Positions 26,090 to 34,797 are shown, numbered from the stretch's first letter. The stretch: 41,532 bases of DNA from Bacteroidales bacterium (GCA_031285325.1 JAITWJ010000045.1:1-41532); one strand, 5' to 3'. Numbers and translations are program-made. The notes: generated by a model from the sequence alone, not told the origin.

Positions 26090-27496
26090 ATGAGCGGATT
26101 CTTTGGATGTATTTCGAAAAAAGATTGTGTTTCAAACGTTTTTTACGGTACTGATTATCATTCACACCTGGGTACTAAGCGTGCAGGATTGGCATTTTAC
26201 AACAATAAAAATGGTTTCCAACGTGCTATTCATAGCCTCGAAGATGGATATTTCAGAACAAAATTTGAAAACGACTTGAAGGGGTTTAACGGAACCAGCG
26301 GCATTGGAGTAATAAGCGATACTGAAGCCCAGCCTGTTGTGGTAAATTCACATTTGGGAAAATTCGCCATAGTAACAGCAAGTAAAATTGTAAACGCTGA
26401 GGAACTTGAACAGGAATTTCTTGACAGGCGAAAAACTTTCTCCGAAACCAGCCAGGGAAGCGTTAATCCAACCGAATTAACAGCCAAATTAATTTCTGAA
26501 GGCGAAGATTTTGTTTCAGGTATTGAAAATGTTTTCAATAAAATTAAAGGCTCATGCTCCATGTTAATTCTTACAACAAAAGGAATTATAGCTGCTCGCG
26601 ATAAATTAGGCCGTACTCCTGTTGTTATAGGCAAAAACGACGACGGGTTTGCAGTAGCATCAGAAACAAATTCGTTCCATAATTTAAACTTTACGATAGA
26701 AAATTTTTTGGGGCCTGGCGAAATTGTATTGATTACCGCCGAAGGAATTACATGTTTAAAAAAACCCGGCAAAAAAATGCAGATATGTTCGTTCCTGTGG
26801 GTTTATTATGGCTACCCGCCATCGTATTACGAAAAATTGAATGTAGAAGAAGTTCGCTACAATTGTGGAGCAGCTTTGGCAAAAACAGATGACACTGAAG
26901 CTGATTTTGTTACAGGAATTCCCGATTCGGGTATCGGACATGCCGTTGGATACAGCAACCAAAGACACATTCCGTACATGAGGCCTTATGCAAAATATAC
27001 TCCTACATGGCCACGGAGTTTTATGCCCCAAAACCAGGAAATGCGCGATTTGGTAGCCAAAATGAAACTAATACCTAACCCTGCGCTGATAAAAAATAAA
27101 TGCGGTATTTTCCTTGACGATTCTATTATTCGCGGAACACAGTTAAAAGACAACATCCACTGTTTATACGCAGAAGGAATAAAGGAAGTACATATGCGTA
27201 TTGCATGTCCGCCCCTGATACACCCATGCGAGTTCCTAAATTTCTCACGTTCAAAAAATGCAAACGATCTAATTTCGCGTACTACCATTCTACAATTGGA
27301 AGGAACTGAAAATGTAGATTTAAAGAAATATTCCGACCCTGATACCGAAGAATACAAAATTATGGTTGACCGTATCAGACAGAATTTTTGTTTAACAACA
27401 CTTAAATTCCAACGATTAACCGATTTGGTTGACGCCATAGGTTTACCAAAAGAAAATTTATGCACACATTGCTGGGATGGTTCAAGTTTCTTCTGA
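26090..27496 (+). CDS. PurF-like amidophosphoribosyltransferase paralogue with Ser2 instead of Cys2
   Basis: 468 aa. The N-terminal part has the Ntn glutaminase layout (MSGFFGCISKKDC, FYGTDYHSHLGTKRAGLAFYNN) and the C-terminal part is a PRTase: MPQNQEMRDLVAKMKLIPNP and the PRPP loop GIFLDDSIIRGTQLKDN (about residues 339-355). True PurF begins MCG, the Cys being the glutaminase nucleophile after Met removal. Here residue 2 is Ser and the nearest Cys is residue 7. I recall similar MSGFFG proteins in other Bacteroidales, so this is probably a distinct paralogue, perhaps using ammonia or Ser. No other pur gene is adjacent. Confidence 0.8.
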   Translation: MSGFFGCISKKDCVSNVFYGTDYHSHLGTKRAGLAFYNNKNGFQRAIHSLEDGYFRTKFENDLKGFNGTSGIGVISDTEAQPVVVNSHLGKFAIVTASKIVNAEELEQEFLDRRKTFSETSQGSVNPTELTAKLISEGEDFVSGIENVFNKIKGSCSMLILTTKGIIAARDKLGRTPVVIGKNDDGFAVASETNSFHNLNFTIENFLGPGEIVLITAEGITCLKKPGKKMQICSFLWVYYGYPPSYYEKLNVEEVRYNCGAALAKTDDTEADFVTGIPDSGIGHAVGYSNQRHIPYMRPYAKYTPTWPRSFMPQNQEMRDLVAKMKLIPNPALIKNKCGIFLDDSIIRGTQLKDNIHCLYAEGIKEVHMRIACPPLIHPCEFLNFSRSKNANDLISRTTILQLEGTENVDLKKYSDPDTEEYKIMVDRIRQNFCLTTLKFQRLTDLVDAIGLPKENLCTHCWDGSSFF

Positions 27497-27527
27497 AATA
27501 TTTGAAGAATTATGGTTGTTGTTCTTG

Positions 27528-27584
27528 TTAATTATAAATTATAAATTATGAGTTATGAGTTATGAATTATGAATTATGAGTTAG
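27528..27584. repeat. AT-rich short tandem repeat
   Basis: Degenerate 7-8 bp units (ATTATAA, AATTATGA, GTTATGA) are repeated at least six times just after the PurF-like gene. It probably arose by slippage. No function is evident. Confidence 0.6.
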
Positions 27585-27608
27585 GTTTCGCACCGCAAAC
27601 AAAATAAT

Positions 27609-27722
27609 TCATAACTTCTTCCCGGCGGCTCCGGCAGCCTCGATATGGTCGTTCAGGCGAGTTATAAACTGCCAGTATTCGTCGTTGTGGAGGCTGATCA
27701 GGTGGATTTTGTTGATTTTCAT
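27609..27722 (-). pseudogene. Vestigial 37-codon ORF, N-terminus of a DUF6261-like gene
   Basis: From ATG 27722 the frame reads MKINKIHLISLHNDEYWQFI and on to KKL before a stop at 27609. The start resembles, from memory, Bacteroidales DUF6261 proteins (about 250 aa, opening like MKKIHRISL.NLRNEEHFQF). Only the first about 25 residues look family-like, so I call it a truncated remnant. It lies just downstream, in minus orientation, of hairpin array 4, whose nearest unit ends 23 bp upstream of the ATG. It could instead be a short real peptide. Confidence 0.4.
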
Positions 27723-27745
27723 CTCTTTTTGTTTTTATTGTTTGT

Positions 27746-27950
27746 TTGCGGAACTTCCGCAAGTGTTAAATCTCGTCATTTGGTAGTTGCGGAGTTTCCG
27801 CAAGTCGTGAATCTCGTCATTCGGTAGTTGCGGAGTTTCCGCAAGCAGTGAATCTCGTCATTTGGTCGTTGCACAGGCTGTGCAAACAGTGAATCTTGTG
27901 ATTTGGTCGTTGCACAGGCTGTGCAAGCAGTGAATCTTGTGATTTGGTCG
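27746..27950 (-). repeat. Tandem hairpin array 4 (41 bp period, 5 units)
   Basis: Palindromes start at 27746, 27787, 27828, 27869 and 27910, exactly 41 bp apart. Units 1-3 are TTGCGGA-nnn-TCCGCAA and units 4-5 are TTGCACA-GGC-TGTGCAA, so both arms changed together. The 24 bp spacers are similar (CAGTGAATCTCGTCATTTGG and variants) and resemble those of array 3. The array lies in the convergent gap between the PurF-like gene and rsmD, next to a different inverted-repeat element. Confidence 0.95.
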
Positions 27951-27953
27951 TTT

Positions 27954-28035
27954 CGTCATTGAGAGCGGAGCGAAACAATCCGGTGTTGCGTGTTGTTGTT
28001 TCCGGACTGCTTCGTGCTTCGCAGTAACGGTGTCG
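27954..28035. repeat. REP/MITE-like inverted repeat element
   Basis: The left arm CGTCATTGAGAGCGGAGCGA, running on to CAATCCGG at 27983, faces TCCGGACTGCTTCGTGCTTC, running on to CAGTAACGG (28001-28030). It has the form of the widespread 'CGTCATTGCGAG...GAAGCAATCCGG' intergenic element, with mismatches. It abuts array 4 directly. Confidence 0.7.
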
Positions 28036-28104
28036 TATCCTCTCTCTTAATATTAATTGTTCTGGGATATTTTATGTTTCCTGAAATTCAAAGCAGTTTC
28101 TAAG

Positions 28105-28635
28105 TTATTTAAAGAAACTGAAATTTACTTTGCCGTAATTTCTTAATTCAGTAAAGTTCGGATGTTCTGAAAAGTTATATTCTTTTGAATGTTCCAGTAT
28201 AAAAATACCATTTTCTTTTAATACATTTCCGTTAAAAACGGCTTCGGGAACTAATCTGAACTGTGGCAGGTCAAATGGAGGATCAGCGAAAATGATATCG
28301 AATTTCCCCTGGTATTTAAATAAAAAACGAAACACATCGGATTTTACGACCCGTGAATTTTCGATGTTTAATGATTTTATTACTTCAAGTATAAATTTAT
28401 GGTGGCCAAAATCTTTTTCAACAAAAGTTGCTTCTTTACAGCCACGACTTATAAATTCAAGGCCAATACTTCCTGTTCCCGAAAAAAGATCGAGAACAGT
28501 TTTATCGGTAAAATTAATACGGGTTTCAAGAATATTAAAAAGTCCCTCTCTTGCAATATCAGTAGTTGGCCTTGCCGAAAATTTTTTTGTAGGCTTAAAA
28601 ATTCTACCCTTGTATTTCCCTCCAATAATTCTCAT
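28105..28635 (-). CDS. rsmD: 16S rRNA (guanine966-N2)-methyltransferase
   Basis: About 176 aa from ATG 28635 (MRIIGGKYKGRIF), chosen because it is the typical RsmD start and lies one base after the DUF3822 stop. It methylates G966 in 16S rRNA using S-adenosylmethionine. The SAM motif is VLDLFSGTGSIGLEFISRG, and the catalytic motif IIFADPPFDLP corresponds to the N6/N2 methylase DPPF/Y signature. RPTTDIAREGLFNIL is the family RNA-side block. It is the last gene of a three-gene minus-strand run. Confidence 0.94.
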   Translation of the reverse strand: MRIIGGKYKGRIFKPTKKFSARPTTDIAREGLFNILETRINFTDKTVLDLFSGTGSIGLEFISRGCKEATFVEKDFGHHKFILEVIKSLNIENSRVVKSDVFRFLFKYQGKFDIIFADPPFDLPQFRLVPEAVFNGNVLKENGIFILEHSKEYNFSEHPNFTELRNYGKVNFSFFK

Positions 28636-28636
28636 T

Positions 28637-29461
28637 TCAACATAACAATAGTGAAAAGCCATTTATTCCGAGTTCGCGTAACATATCTTCATCTATTTGA
28701 AGTGGTTTCCTGTATTTTAAAACTTGCACAGATGGAATGTATTCCTGAACATTAGCATATAACTTAGAATCAGCTGCAACATCTCCTGCAACAAATAAAT
28801 CAACTGCTTGCTTCTGTACTCTCATCTGCTTTAGTAACGACAAAATGTAAAAAACAGGATCATTTTCATGTAAAACTATAAAACTGTTCGACAGTAACAA
28901 GTTAACATCTTCAAACAGGAGAACATAAAAACAATGTTTGCCGAAATATGCTATTAATTTGAATTTTTTATCGTTATCAGGAAAATTTTCTGTCAGTGTT
29001 TTAACAGGATGAACGAATTCAAATTTTTTGAAATGCAGTTTAAAAATATCTTTCATCCCTGAAGGAATACAAAATAAAAGCCTGGCATTTAATTCTGTAA
29101 TTTTAATTTCTTCGGTTTCCACATCTCCTGTTATGTCAAAAACAAGATTCATTATTGCTGATTTTAAATCACAGTCATAATAATCTTCGGGAACAATTGT
29201 GAATTTCTCAGTATCAAAAATTATGTTGATTTTTTTGAATTCCTTACGAAAAAGTTTTTCTGATTCTACCCACTCATTAAAGCGGCGTGCTAAAAACGTT
29301 TCATTACTTATTTTTAAAGGATTTGTGCTATAGGCTAACAATCGTCTTGCAGAAGTGTTTACTACTGAAAAAGAAAACACATCCAAACTAACATAAACAG
29401 ATAATGTGTATTCATGTGTTTTATCCGGCTCGAAATAATTGTCAAAAATAATCTCAGACAT
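28637..29461 (-). CDS. DUF3822 family protein
   Basis: 274 aa, no signal peptide. It starts MSEIIFDNYFEPDKTHEYTL. The layout resembles an actin/ASKHA-like fold with two similar halves, as reported for DUF3822, a Bacteroidota family typically encoded next to rsmD, which is the case here. The stop is one base before the rsmD start, so translation is probably coupled. No catalytic residues can be named, and the function is unknown. A role tied to RsmD or ribosome assembly is only a guess from conserved neighbourhood. Confidence 0.8.
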   Translation of the reverse strand: MSEIIFDNYFEPDKTHEYTLSVYVSLDVFSFSVVNTSARRLLAYSTNPLKISNETFLARRFNEWVESEKLFRKEFKKINIIFDTEKFTIVPEDYYDCDLKSAIMNLVFDITGDVETEEIKITELNARLLFCIPSGMKDIFKLHFKKFEFVHPVKTLTENFPDNDKKFKLIAYFGKHCFYVLLFEDVNLLLSNSFIVLHENDPVFYILSLLKQMRVQKQAVDLFVAGDVAADSKLYANVQEYIPSVQVLKYRKPLQIDEDMLRELGINGFSLLLC

Positions 29462-29469
29462 TTTGTTTT

Positions 29470-30102
29470 TTATTCCCAGTTTCCTGCATTGTTATTGGCT
29501 TCGGTAAGAGAACCAACCTGTAATCCAGGGTATTTCTCGTTTGTTCTACGCTGGTCGTTCAAGTTTATTATTAATTGTTCGTCTAAATTTTTAAGTATCG
29601 TATTGTTGTGCGCTTTTACTTCAAAAACAGGAACGGCAACACCCGATGCTGTACTAACAGTGCCTGCGGCAAGATGAAATTCAATTTTTGTGTCAGAAAC
29701 AGGTATGTATCTTAATTGGTTCGCGTCATAACTTTTTCCGAACAACGATTCTAATACGCTTTCCTTAACAGTGTCGCGAACAATTAACCCCAACTCCACG
29801 GCTTTGTTTTCGTTTATATTAGCTTCAATCATACTGTCGGTTAATTCTCCTACCCTGTGAACATTTCTTACAGAATCATGAATTACAAAATAAATCAGCG
29901 TATCCCAATTGCCTGTAAACCTGCCATACACATCTTTATAAGCAAGCTGTGCCTTTCTAATGTCTTTTAATCTTTCAATGGTAACATTATAGCGCTCTGT
30001 TCTATTTTTCTCAAAATCAATCGGATGTTTAATACTTTTATAAATCATGACAGTTAAAGCAATAACCACGACAAAAAGTAAGATCTGGATTATGGTTTTC
30101 AC
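29470..30102 (-). CDS. Membrane-anchored hypothetical protein, pseudopilin-like N-terminus
   Basis: 210 aa. The start is GTG 30102, read through KTIIQILLFVVVIALTVMIY, a single N-terminal membrane segment. The next region (RLKDIRKAQLAYKDVYGRFT) looks like the long amphipathic helix and following turn of type IV pilin-like or pseudopilin proteins. No prepilin cleavage motif is seen. The rest is polar and beta-rich, and the C-terminal end is Asn-rich. The gene is 8 bp upstream of the DUF3822 gene, so it is cotranscribed with DUF3822 and rsmD. Function unknown. Confidence 0.65.
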   Translation of the reverse strand: MKTIIQILLFVVVIALTVMIYKSIKHPIDFEKNRTERYNVTIERLKDIRKAQLAYKDVYGRFTGNWDTLIYFVIHDSVRNVHRVGELTDSMIEANINENKAVELGLIVRDTVKESVLESLFGKSYDANQLRYIPVSDTKIEFHLAAGTVSTASGVAVPVFEVKAHNNTILKNLDEQLIINLNDQRRTNEKYPGLQVGSLTEANNNAGNWE

Positions 30103-30154
30103 TTTTGGATAGTTTTAGTAAATTTATTTTCTATATTCTGCAAGTTTATAAAAA

Positions 30155-30178
30155 AAACAATATTTCTCCATATTGTTT
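30155..30178. promoter_or_regulatory. Perfect inverted repeat in a divergent promoter region
   Basis: AAACAATAT (30155-30163), loop TTCTCC, ATATTGTTT (30170-30178). It lies in the 96 bp between the pseudopilin-like gene (minus) and the helicase gene (plus), 20 bp before the helicase ATG. It could be an operator or a leader hairpin. No cognate regulator is visible. Confidence 0.45.
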
Positions 30179-30198
30179 AATTCATTATATTTACCGCT

Positions 30199-31638
30199 AT
30201 GATTAAAAATCATATTTCGAAACTGCTGTCGCAATTCCTTGCATTCACACCAACTCGTTGTCAGGCAAAATTAATTGACGGATTATCAGAACTTATTGCT
30301 TCTGATAAAAACAACCAGATAACACTAATAAAAGGCTATGCCGGTACCGGTAAAACTACAATAATTAACGCACTTACAAAGTGTCTTTCAAATTTAAATA
30401 TGCGCTCTGTTTTAATGGCGCCTACAGGCAGAGCGGCAAAAGTTATAGCTAAGTACACCGACTTAAATGCTTACACAATTCATAAGGTTATATACAGGCA
30501 AAAATCTTTAACCGATGGTATTGGACGGTTTGTTATAAATAACAATATTCACAAAAACACATATTTTATTGTTGATGAGGCTTCTATGATATCAAATGAA
30601 TCTAATGAAAACTCAATTTTTGGCAGTGGGCAGCTACTCGACGATTTATTGAAATATGTGTATTCAGGTAAAAATTGCCGGTTAATTTTAATTGGCGATA
30701 TCGCTCAATTACCACCTGTCGGCCTATCGGTCAGTCCTGCCTTGGATGCAAATGTTTTAAACAGTTATGGATTTCCTGTTTGGGAATATGAACTCAAAGA
30801 TGTAGTCCGCCAAAAATCCGATTCAGGTATATTAACAAATGCAACAAACATTCGCAATCTCATTTCCCGAAATGTTCTGCAACCGGGTTTTTTATCTATT
30901 CAACTCGTAGGATTCAACGATATTGAAAAACTAAATGGTAGCGATCTAATTGAAAAAATAAGTACATGCTACAGTAAATATGGCATTTCTGAAACCGCAG
31001 TGATAACTCGTTCAAACAAACGTGCAAATATTTTTAATAACGGAATCAGGGGGTCGATACTATTTAGAGAAAATGAAATTGAAAAAGGAGATATTCTTAC
31101 AGTGGTTAAAAATAATTATTTCTGGGTGGGCGAAACAGAAGAATTTAATTTTATTGCCAATGGCGATATTGCCGAAATTGAAAAAATATACAACTACGAA
31201 GAATTGTACGGATTTAGATTCGCCAATGTTTGTTTACGTTTTGTCGATTATAAAAATATAGAAATTGATTGTAAGATTTTTCTTGAAACCCTTTCCATAG
31301 AAGCTGCCTCCTTTTCATATGAAAGAAGCCGAGAGCTCTTCGATGCTATTAACGAGGATTATATTGATATTCCCAACAAACGTGAACGATGGAAGAAAAT
31401 AAATGAAAATCCGTATTTCAATGCCCTGCAGGTTAAATATTCCTATGCTGTTACATGTCATAAAGCGCAGGGCGGACAATGGAAAGCAATTTTTGTTGAT
31501 CACGGGTATATTTCCAACGACATGCTCGACACTGATTATTATCGCTGGCTATATACTGCATTTACAAGGCCGGAAGAAAAACTTTTCCTTGTTAATTTTA
31601 ATAATAATTTTTTTGAAGATTCAGATAACATAAAGTGA
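30199..31638 (+). CDS. RecD-like AAA helicase (SF1)
   Basis: 479 aa. ATP-dependent DNA helicase: Walker A LIKGYAGTGKTTIINAL (about residues 48-64), motif Ia VLMAPTGRAAKV, Walker B/DEAS FIVDEASMIS, motif III LIGDIAQLPPVG, motif V/VI region YSYAVTCHKAQGGQWKAIFV and final YTAFTRPEEKLFLV. The central insert of beta-strands matches the 1B/2B-like part of RecD2-type enzymes, but there is no long N-terminal extension. No recB or recC genes are adjacent. It probably acts in repair or recombination on its own. Confidence 0.9.
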   Translation: MIKNHISKLLSQFLAFTPTRCQAKLIDGLSELIASDKNNQITLIKGYAGTGKTTIINALTKCLSNLNMRSVLMAPTGRAAKVIAKYTDLNAYTIHKVIYRQKSLTDGIGRFVINNNIHKNTYFIVDEASMISNESNENSIFGSGQLLDDLLKYVYSGKNCRLILIGDIAQLPPVGLSVSPALDANVLNSYGFPVWEYELKDVVRQKSDSGILTNATNIRNLISRNVLQPGFLSIQLVGFNDIEKLNGSDLIEKISTCYSKYGISETAVITRSNKRANIFNNGIRGSILFRENEIEKGDILTVVKNNYFWVGETEEFNFIANGDIAEIEKIYNYEELYGFRFANVCLRFVDYKNIEIDCKIFLETLSIEAASFSYERSRELFDAINEDYIDIPNKRERWKKINENPYFNALQVKYSYAVTCHKAQGGQWKAIFVDHGYISNDMLDTDYYRWLYTAFTRPEEKLFLVNFNNNFFEDSDNIK

Positions 31639-31989
31639 TGTGTAAACTCCACTAATTGTGCATTTAGAAGATGCAACAATAGCGTTATTACCACACTTAT
31701 AAATGAGCAGCAGTTTAAAAAAACATATATTGTGTGATGTTACATTGAATTATTTGTATGTAACAATGGTAATAGCAAATGTAGATTCATCAAATGATAA
31801 TTGATTAAATTCGAAACAAATAATGAAGTTTTGGCATTAAACGATAAAATTGTTGGTAATACTTTTATTTAACAAACAACTACGTGATTTACGTAATTTC
31901 TATTACTGTGTACCTTTAAAAATTTAATGACTGATATTTTTATAAAAATTTTTACAGCATTTTTTAATCAATTAATTTAAAAATAAAAT
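31639..31989. other. Intergenic region upstream of gdhA
   Basis: About 350 bp of AT-rich sequence without a coding frame. TACCTTTA at 31911-31918 is a near match to TAnnTTTG and could be the gdhA -7 box. No hairpin array or riboswitch was recognised. Confidence 0.4.
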
Positions 31990-33351
31990 ATGACAGAAGC
32001 TTTAAATGTAAAGGTTAATGATTTTATGGCAAAAGTTATTGCTAAAAATCCATCTGAAGTAGAATTTCATCAGGCAGTTCACGAAGTGTTAGAAACTTTG
32101 ATCCCGTATGTAGAAGAACATCCTGTATATAAAGATGCAAAGATTTTAGAAAGAATCGTTGAACCTGAACGTGTTATCATGTTTCGTGTACCTTGGGTTG
32201 ACGACAAGGGAGAAATACAGGTAAACAGAGGGTTCCGTGTTCAAATGAACTCTGCAATAGGACCTTATAAAGGAGGTTTTCGTTTTCATCCAACCGTAAA
32301 TCTCGGAGTGATGAAATTTTTGGCCTTTGAGCAAACATTCAAAAACTCTTTGACAACTCTCCCAATGGGAGGCGGTAAAGGTGGTTCCGATTTCAATCCG
32401 AAAGGGAAATCAGACAATGAAGTAATGCGTTTTTGTCAAAGTTTCATGGCTGAAGTATTCCGTCATATCGGAAGCAATACAGACGTTCCTGCGGGCGACA
32501 TAGGCGTTGGTGCACGTGAAATAGGTTATATGTTTGGCATGTACAAAAAATTACGCAACGAGTTTACCGGTGTTTTAACAGGGAAAGGGATAGAATGGGG
32601 CGGTTCGTTGGCACGCCCTGAAGCTACTGGATTCGGTGTTGTTTATTTTGCCCAACACATGTTGAAAACACGCGGTATTGATATAAAAGGGAAAACCATT
32701 GCTGTTTCAGGATTTGGAAATGTGGCTTGGGGTTGCCTTCAAAAGGCATCTCATCTGGGAGCAAAACCGGTTACTATATCGGGGCCTGACGGTTATATTT
32801 ACGATCCGGATGGAATTATAACCGAAGAAAAATTCGATTATATATTAAAATTACGCGCTTCCAATCAAGATATTGTTGCTCCTTATGCACAGCAGTTTCC
32901 AAATGCTAAATTCTTTGCAGGTAAAAAACCATGGGAACAAAAAGTAGATATTGCTATTCCTTGTGCTACCCAGAATGAACTTAATGCGGACGATGCAAAA
33001 CAGTTAACATCTAACGGTTTAACCTGTTTGGTTGTAGAAGCTGCCAACATGCCTTGTACGCCTGAAGCTATAGAAATATTCCAAAAAACAAAAATGTTAT
33101 ATGCTCCGGGGAAAGCAGCCAATGCAGGCGGTGTTGCTACTTCAGGTCTCGAAATGAGTCAAAATTCAATGAGATATAATTGGACTTTTGCCGAAGTTGA
33201 CGAAAAACTACAACGTATAATGGGTGATATTCATGAAGCTTGTGTAAGATTTGGGAAAGAGCCAGATGGTTACATTAACTATATGAGAGGGGCTAATATT
33301 GCAGGATTTGTAAAAGTAGCTGAAGCTATGCTTGCACAAGGTGTTGTGTAA
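31990..33351 (+). CDS. gdhA: NADP-type glutamate dehydrogenase
   Basis: 453 aa, hexameric short type. It makes glutamate from 2-oxoglutarate and ammonia, or the reverse, in the cytoplasm. The substrate-binding block has FKNSLTTLPMGGGKGG, with the catalytic Lys in the GGGKGG region. PAGDIGVGAREIGYMFG and the Rossmann motif AVSGFGNVAWGCLQ follow, as does the C-terminal NAGGVATSGLEMSQNS. All conserved residues appear intact. Monocistronic: a long upstream gap precedes it and a strong terminator follows the stop. Confidence 0.96.
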   Translation: MTEALNVKVNDFMAKVIAKNPSEVEFHQAVHEVLETLIPYVEEHPVYKDAKILERIVEPERVIMFRVPWVDDKGEIQVNRGFRVQMNSAIGPYKGGFRFHPTVNLGVMKFLAFEQTFKNSLTTLPMGGGKGGSDFNPKGKSDNEVMRFCQSFMAEVFRHIGSNTDVPAGDIGVGAREIGYMFGMYKKLRNEFTGVLTGKGIEWGGSLARPEATGFGVVYFAQHMLKTRGIDIKGKTIAVSGFGNVAWGCLQKASHLGAKPVTISGPDGYIYDPDGIITEEKFDYILKLRASNQDIVAPYAQQFPNAKFFAGKKPWEQKVDIAIPCATQNELNADDAKQLTSNGLTCLVVEAANMPCTPEAIEIFQKTKMLYAPGKAANAGGVATSGLEMSQNSMRYNWTFAEVDEKLQRIMGDIHEACVRFGKEPDGYINYMRGANIAGFVKVAEAMLAQGVV

Positions 33352-33377
33352 TTATTGTAGTTATTAGCTATATTTAT

Positions 33378-33418
33378 AAAAAACGGCAGGCAGTTCTTAT
33401 TCCCTGCCGTTTTTTTTT
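33378..33418. terminator. Bidirectional terminator between gdhA and queF
   Basis: The stem AAAAACGGCAGG (33379-33390) pairs with CCTGCCGTTTTT (33403-33414), with runs of T on either strand. It serves gdhA (plus) and the queC-queF run (minus), which converge here. Confidence 0.85.
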
Positions 33419-33480
33419 ATAAGTTGTAATGCAGAACAATACTAACAATCAAAAATGTGTATTCTGTATGATAATTAAGA

Positions 33481-33951
33481 CTATCTGTTATCTATATTTT
33501 CCGGGTTAAGGTCGTGATTTTTTAAACGAAACCAAGCCATTTTCTCATATTTGGTACCCGGTTGACCATAATTACTGAATGGATCAATACTTAGTCCGCC
33601 ACGTGGCATAAACTTTCCTAAAACATCAATATATTTTGGTTGCAGCAATTGAATTAAGTCTTTCATAATAATATTTATACAATCTTCGTGAAAAGCGCTG
33701 TGATTACGGAAACTGAACAAATATAGCTTTAAGCTTTTGCTTTCAACCAGTTTTTTATCAGGTATGTAGCTTATATAAATAGTTGCAAAGTCAGGTTGCC
33801 CTGTTACAGGACAAAGGCTTGTAAATTCAGGGGCATTGAATTTTACAAAAAAATCAGTTTCGGGATGTTTGTTATCAAAAACATCAAGTATTTCAGGATT
33901 GTAATTAAAATTATAATCAGTTTTTTTACCCAAAATTTTTAAGTCGGTCAT
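33481..33951 (-). CDS. queF: NADPH-dependent 7-cyano-7-deazaguanine reductase (preQ1 synthase)
   Basis: 156 aa, the short monomer type. It reduces preQ0 to preQ1 in queuosine biosynthesis. The nucleophilic Cys lies in [14 protein letters not shown], and the QueF signature [20 protein letters not shown] follows, with the terminal [16 protein letters not shown]. The start overlaps the queC stop by 4 bp (ATGA), so translation is coupled. With queC it gives two consecutive steps of the pathway. Confidence 0.95.
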   Translation of the reverse strand: MTDLKILGKKTDYNFNYNPEILDVFDNKHPETDFFVKFNAPEFTSLCPVTGQPDFATIYISYIPDKKLVESKSLKLYLFSFRNHSAFHEDCINIIMKDLIQLLQPKYIDVLGKFMPRGGLSIDPFSNYGQPGTKYEKMAWFRLKNHDLNPENIDNR

Positions 33952-34616
33952 TTTTTCAAATTTAACTTGTTTTCTAAAAATTGCTCTAACCCACGGTTAC
34001 GTAAATAACATGCGGGGCAATTACCACAACCTGTCCCCTTTATACCGTTATAGCAGGTTACGGTTTCATTACTCACTAAATCAAAAATTCCAAGTTCGGC
34101 AGCTATTTGCCAAATTTCGGCTTTGTTTTTCCACATAAGAGGTGTATGAATGGTGTAGTCGAAATCCATGGAAAGATTCAAAGTTTTGTTCAACGACAAA
34201 ATAAAGTCATTTCGGCAATCGGGATAACCGCTATAATCGGCCTGCCCGACACCTGTTACAAGATTTCTTATTCCTTGTGTTTTAGCTATTATAGCCGCAT
34301 ATGTAAGAAAAAGCATGTTTCTTCCTTCAACCAGAGTATTTGGCGGCCTCTTATCCGGTTTTTCGTTTTCCATCTCAATTCGGTTTGAGGTTAATGCATT
34401 TACCGTAATTTGAGAGAGCAGATCTATTTTCAGTATTTGAAACGGAACGTTTGCTTTCTCGGCAATATTTCTTGCTGCCTGAATTTCTGAACAATGTCGC
34501 TGCCCATAGTCAAAACCAACAGTAAACACTTTACCAAAATATTTTTTTGCCCAAAACAAACAAGTTGTCGAATCTTGTCCTCCTGAAAATAAAACCAATG
34601 CCTTTTCGCTATTCAT
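33948..34616 (-). CDS. queC: 7-cyano-7-deazaguanine synthase
   Basis: About 222 aa from ATG 34616 ([18 protein letters not shown]), preferred over an upstream in-frame start at 34643 because it places the ATP-pyrophosphatase P-loop SGGQDST at the usual distance from the N-terminus. It makes preQ0 from 7-carboxy-7-deazaguanine with ATP and ammonia. The zinc-binding cysteines are at the end: [16 protein letters not shown]. It overlaps queF by 4 bp. The ATG also overlaps the end of the collapsed transporter ORF, so expression probably still depends on that ORF's promoter. Confidence 0.95.
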   Translation of the reverse strand: MNSEKALVLFSGGQDSTTCLFWAKKYFGKVFTVGFDYGQRHCSEIQAARNIAEKANVPFQILKIDLLSQITVNALTSNRIEMENEKPDKRPPNTLVEGRNMLFLTYAAIIAKTQGIRNLVTGVGQADYSGYPDCRNDFILSLNKTLNLSMDFDYTIHTPLMWKNKAEIWQIAAELGIFDLVSNETVTCYNGIKGTGCGNCPACYLRNRGLEQFLENKLNLKK

Positions 34617-34797
34617 AATAAACCTGACCAAATAATAAAACAAACCTTTCGGCGGTCAACACGTTAATAATACAGACTAACTGAAAAACTAACACGCCAA
34701 CCAGTGTTGCTCGATAACCGGTTATAGTAAATTTTGAAACAATAATATTTGAAAGCAAAAGGCAAACAGTAAAAAAATACCGATACTTTATTTTCAT
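34609..34797 (-). pseudogene. Internally deleted queuosine-precursor transporter (YhhQ/VUT-like) remnant
   Basis: 62 codons remain open. Residues 1-45 (KYRYFFTVCLLLSNIIVSKF, then VGVLVFQLVCIINVLT) look like the first two membrane segments of YhhQ/VUT-type queuosine precursor transporters, which in full are about 220-240 aa. The family continues as IINDVLTE-YG; here it jumps to [14 protein letters not shown] and a stop that overlaps the queC ATG. An in-frame internal deletion of roughly 160-180 codons would explain both ends. Transporter, queC and queF commonly form an operon in Bacteroidales, which supports the reading. It could still make a small membrane peptide. Confidence 0.55.
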
